Positions 61,133 through 64,000 of a stretch of DNA of 64,000 nucleotides are shown here, piece by piece. The translations under genes and the position numbers were made by a program. The DNA comes from Legionella jordanis (GTDB lineage: Bacteria > Pseudomonadota > Gammaproteobacteria > Legionellales > Legionellaceae), in contig NZ_LR134383.1 of the NCBI RefSeq assembly GCF_900637635.1, positions 1,198,501-1,262,500 on the forward strand, given 5' to 3'. The notes under the pieces were generated by a model. That model saw only the letters and a program-made list of their open reading frames with translations, searched no databases and had not been told where the DNA came from. Every line of letters starts with the position of its first letter. Positions within the stretch are counted from its first letter, which is position 1.

Positions 61133-62548
61133 CTATTTGCTTTCTTTTTTAGTAGGGAAATACACTCGTACAATTAAACCCGTGCCCTCAGTGGGAGAAT
61201 CAAGCTCAACACGTCCGTCATGGAGATCAACAATTTGACGAACAATGGCTAAACCTAAGCCGCTGCCTGGGCTTTTGTTACCAAGCACGCGGAAAAACCG
61301 TTCAAATACGCGACTTTGTAATTCAGCAGGAATGCCTGGCCCATTGTCTCTAACTTCGAGGATTAACTCTTCTTTGGATGAATAAATTCGAACAGTAACT
61401 TTGCCATTTTCCTTACAATAACGGATTGCATTATCAACAAGATTGCGAATTAAAATGCTAAGGGCTGTTGGATTACCGGAAAAGGCAGGGAGAGCCTCAT
61501 CGTGTTCAAATTCCAAGTCAATCTGTTTTTCTACAGCGCTTGGGGCAAGCATTGCAAGAACTTCACGGGTAATTTTAACAAGATTCACATCATCTATATC
61601 ATTAAGATTGGCAGCTTCTGGAACAAGTTTGCTCATGGTAAGCAATTGCTGAACAATATGAGTGCTGCGATTTACACTAGCAATCAATTTTTGCAAAGCC
61701 ACATTTTTTTCTTCAATGTTATTGGTATTTAAAGCCACCTGGGCTTGCGCCTTTAAAGCTGCTAAAGGCGTACGTAGTTCATGAGCAGCATCGGCGGCAA
61801 ATCGTTTTTCCCGCTCAAAACTTTCTTTAAGGCGGTAAAATAATTTATTTAATTCATCGATAACTGGTTTAATTTCTTCTGGTACTTCTTGTAAGTCAAC
61901 GGGTTCTAAATGGGTTGGAGCGCGGTTTGCCACTTCCTGGGCGACGCGATCCAAGCTGTCTAGACCTCGACCAATAATAATCCAGATTAATAATCCGGAA
62001 AGTGGAAATGTCAGGAGCATGATATAGAGATCATCTTGGGCAATGCGATGACCTAATTCATTTCGGGTGTCATAGCGCTCAGCTAAAACAGTACGTACCC
62101 CGGCCTGATCATTGTAGGTCGTGAACACGCGCCATTTTTGATTGGAAACCATTTTATCGCTGAAGCCATCCACTTCCGCTGTTAATGGTATCTTGGGTGC
62201 AGTGGGAGAGTGCAATAAAAGCTTCCCACCGTTGGTCCAGACTTGAAAATTGAATTTATCGAGGTAGTTTTTGGGGGGTAAATCGTTTAAAAACCGGCGT
62301 TTGTAATAGTTATCAATTTTTTCTGGGATAACTTCAAGTGCATCTTGAATTTTGCCCAGTGGCCGCTGATGAAGATCATCTCCTAGTAAAGCCTGATATG
62401 AAAGTGCAGAGATGGCCATGAGGGTATCCAAATGCTCCTGGATATCTTTTTGATCCAGATAGTAATTACCTATGGCCGTTAATGTTGTTGTTATTGTTAT
62501 TGCTAACAATAAATTGATCAGCAAAAACTTACGGATTGAGGATTTCAC
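61133..62548 (-). CDS. pmrB: PmrB-like sensor histidine kinase
   Basis: A 471-residue inner-membrane kinase. Two membrane segments (about 9-29 and 173-194) flank a periplasmic sensor of about 140 residues. The HisKA domain has His256 in FAADAAHELRTPLAALKAQA, and the ATPase domain has LIRNLVDNAIRYC, VRDNGPGIP and GSGLGLAIVRQIV. It is of the QseC/PmrB type. It starts at a GTG five bases after the regulator's stop, so the two are coupled. The name PmrB rests on position after ruvA, which I recall for L. pneumophila, and on the nearby PmrA-type target site. Confidence 0.85.
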   Translation of the reverse strand: MKSSIRKFLLINLLLAITITTTLTAIGNYYLDQKDIQEHLDTLMAISALSYQALLGDDLHQRPLGKIQDALEVIPEKIDNYYKRRFLNDLPPKNYLDKFNFQVWTNGGKLLLHSPTAPKIPLTAEVDGFSDKMVSNQKWRVFTTYNDQAGVRTVLAERYDTRNELGHRIAQDDLYIMLLTFPLSGLLIWIIIGRGLDSLDRVAQEVANRAPTHLEPVDLQEVPEEIKPVIDELNKLFYRLKESFEREKRFAADAAHELRTPLAALKAQAQVALNTNNIEEKNVALQKLIASVNRSTHIVQQLLTMSKLVPEAANLNDIDDVNLVKITREVLAMLAPSAVEKQIDLEFEHDEALPAFSGNPTALSILIRNLVDNAIRYCKENGKVTVRIYSSKEELILEVRDNGPGIPAELQSRVFERFFRVLGNKSPGSGLGLAIVRQIVDLHDGRVELDSPTEGTGLIVRVYFPTKKESK

Positions 62549-62553
62549 AGTGC

Positions 62554-63222
62554 TTAGTTACTCTCATTTTTTTCTGCCATATAGCCAACACCTCGAATTG
62601 TCCTGATAAAATTGGCGTTGAGCTTTTTGCGCAAATTGTGAATATGAACTTCTAAGGCATTAGAATCCACATCTTCATCCCAACCATAAATGCTTTGCAT
62701 CAGCTGTTCACGCGAGAGGACTTGGCCGCTGTTCTCCAGTAGTTTTTGCAGGAGGGCGAATTCACGTCGTGGCACATTGACCATAACGTCATCAACGTAA
62801 ACTGAATGGGCTGCCGGATCAAGAGTAACATTTCGGTATTGCAAGACAGAATCAGCACGCCCTTGTGATCTTCTGACTAAAGCCCGCACGCGCGCACTTA
62901 ATTCATTCAGATCGAATGGCTTTATCAGGTAGTCATCCGCACCGCTATCTAAACCTTTGACTTTATCTTCTACTGTTTCACGGGCAGTTAGAATAATAAC
63001 TGGAGTCGTGTTGCCCTCGTGACGAATCGATTGCAAAAAGCCCAAACCGGATAGTTTAGGTAAGCCTAAATCCAGTATAATTAATTCAAATGATTCAGAT
63101 TTAACTGCAGCTCGAGCTGCCTCGCCATCTCTAAGCCAATCGACGACGTAACCAAACTGCGTTAAACCCGCTTTGACGGCATCACCCAATAATTCATCAT
63201 CTTCAACAAGTAGCAATCGCAT
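62554..63222 (-). CDS. pmrA: PmrA-like OmpR-family response regulator
   Basis: A 222-residue regulator. The receiver domain has acidic residues VEDDE, phospho-acceptor Asp51 (LIILDLGLPKL), Thr79 region (ILTAR) and KPFDLNEL. The C-terminal winged helix has PRREFALLQKLLENSGQVLS and SNALEVHIHNLRKKL. This is the QseB/PmrA group. In L. pneumophila PmrA directly activates many Dot/Icm effector genes through tandem TTAAT repeats, and one such repeat is found in this window at 47459-47478. It is the first gene of a two-gene operon with the kinase. Confidence 0.87.
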   Translation of the reverse strand: MRLLLVEDDELLGDAVKAGLTQFGYVVDWLRDGEAARAAVKSESFELIILDLGLPKLSGLGFLQSIRHEGNTTPVIILTARETVEDKVKGLDSGADDYLIKPFDLNELSARVRALVRRSQGRADSVLQYRNVTLDPAAHSVYVDDVMVNVPRREFALLQKLLENSGQVLSREQLMQSIYGWDEDVDSNALEVHIHNLRKKLNANFIRTIRGVGYMAEKNESN

Positions 63223-63248
63223 GCTTGCTCCTATACATTAGAGGAATT

Positions 63249-63812
63249 TTAACGAGGTTCCCCAGAGGGTTGTTGCTTCAAGTCACTCTCGGCCACATGC
63301 CTGGTTAGATACATGGCTTGTAAGAAAACAAAGAGCAGGGTAAAACCAGCTCCACCGAATAATTTAAAGTTAACCCAAATATCGGTACTATAAAAGTAGG
63401 CAACATAAAGATTAACAATCCCCATTAAAATAAAAAACAATGCCCAGGCATAATTTAAACGATACCAAATTTTTGAAGGAAGGCTAATATTGCCATCCAT
63501 CATTTTTTGAATCAGTGGTTTTTTGCTGAAATAAGGGGACAGTAGAAATATCACTGAAGTGAGCCAGTATATCCCCGTGGGTTTCCATTTGATAAACCAG
63601 GGATTATGGAAAAACAGGGTGGCGCCGCCTAAAATAAGAATGAGTGCCAGACTTATTAAATGAACTTTCTCATAACGTTGGTGTTTAAAGCGAAAGAAGA
63701 TCACCTGAGCAAGAGATGCAGCCATAGCTACGGCTGTTGCATTATAAATACCGAATAATTTGAAACTTACAAAAAAAAGTAAAATTGGAAAAAAATCAAA
63801 GAGTATTTTCAT
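63249..63812 (-). CDS. yciB: Inner-membrane septation protein YciB (IspZ)
   Basis: A 187-residue inner-membrane protein with five or six helices. [20 protein letters not shown] at the start and [20 protein letters not shown], then [20 protein letters not shown], are the family blocks. Members take part in envelope integrity and septation. It precedes pmrA on the same strand by 26 bases and may be cotranscribed. The ribosome binding site is weak. Confidence 0.94.
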   Translation of the reverse strand: MKILFDFFPILLFFVSFKLFGIYNATAVAMAASLAQVIFFRFKHQRYEKVHLISLALILILGGATLFFHNPWFIKWKPTGIYWLTSVIFLLSPYFSKKPLIQKMMDGNISLPSKIWYRLNYAWALFFILMGIVNLYVAYFYSTDIWVNFKLFGGAGFTLLFVFLQAMYLTRHVAESDLKQQPSGEPR

Positions 63813-63940
63813 GGTTCTAAGTCATATTTAATACTCATTTAAGTATATCACAGGATTCTAAAGTCTCATCAATAAACTATAAATTTGTATAATTTTTGCT
63901 ATGGAGCAGAAGTCCCAACCATTTCAAAACCCTGCTCATT

Positions 63941-64000
63941 TTAACCAATAACCAGTTTTTGCCCAGGTTTTAAATGTTTCTGATTAATTCCTGGATTGAG
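63941..64000 (-). CDS. C-terminal end of a LysM-domain protein (truncated by window edge)
   Basis: The last 19 codons and stop of a gene that continues beyond the window, reading LNPGINQKHLKPGQKLVIG on the minus strand. NP-x-I/L-x(5)-LKPGQKLVI is the end of a LysM repeat, so the protein likely binds peptidoglycan. A membrane-bound lytic transglycosylase of the MltD type, which ends in LysM repeats, is a good guess but cannot be settled from this tail. Confidence 0.7.
   Translation of the reverse strand, partial: LNPGINQKHLKPGQKLVIG

Overview
The window reads as a chromosomal segment of a Legionella-like gammaproteobacterium, AT-rich at roughly 40% G+C by eye. The main evidence is gene order. 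The run surE-nlpD-rpoS-hmgA-yebC-ruvC-ruvA, followed by an OmpR-type pair on the opposite strand, matches my recollection of the L. pneumophila rpoS-pmrAB neighbourhood. A flagellar flgE-L block sits at the left end. Many predicted proteins look Legionella-specific and have no function I recognise. No CRISPR array, rRNA gene, insertion sequence or intact prophage was seen.

Layout. 1-8874: a flagellar operon, flgE (5' truncated) to flgL. 9038-13891: an orphan membrane protein, a DipZ-type CcdA/thioredoxin fusion, tRNA-Arg(CCT) and ETF-ubiquinone oxidoreductase. 14042-15180: a small lipoprotein and an outer-membrane protein. 15282-21751: a signalling island with a FixJ-type response regulator, divergent from a CheB-like protein, a CheB-CheR-coiled-coil-PAS hybrid and a soluble PAS histidine kinase. 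21862-29225: a Gln/Gly-rich protein, a divergent cyanophycin-synthetase homologue, a membrane protein with a GxSxG motif, and a YyaL-type thioredoxin protein. 29331-35234: a duplicated Cys-domain secreted protein, a DNA glycosylase, a MbcA/RES toxin-antitoxin pair, small proteins and an MmgE/PrpD protein. 35349-46260: quinol NO reductase, a DMT transporter with an AraC regulator, a phosphodiesterase, a thioredoxin-reductase-like flavoprotein, a MarR/MDR/PhzF cluster and an MFS transporter. 46462-51982: a candidate secreted effector, a chagasin-type inhibitor, a cold-shock protein, a Tim44-domain protein, a GGCT-like protein, a PAP2 phosphatase and an AlkA-like glycosylase. 52110-64000: malic enzyme, surE-nlpD-rpoS, hmgA, yebC-ruvC-ruvA, a PmrAB-like pair, yciB and the tail of a LysM protein.

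The most striking reading links two distant parts of the window. The gene at 46462-47415 has no recognisable family and a basic PLKRKRK stretch near its C-terminus. Upstream of it is a tandem repeat matching the PmrA box as I remember it from L. pneumophila, followed at the right distance by a -10 hexamer. The PmrA and PmrB homologues that would act on it lie 14 kb away, at 61133-63222. This makes it a candidate PmrA-controlled Dot/Icm substrate. The second point of interest is the CheB/CheR/PAS/histidine-kinase/FixJ cluster, which has no CheA, CheW or chemoreceptor beside it and looks like a non-chemotactic signalling unit.

Starts were moved where a ribosome binding site favoured a different codon (for example ETF-QO at a GTG, and MFS, ruvA, surE, norB and phzF at internal ATGs). 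All family calls rest on motif reading, without database searches.
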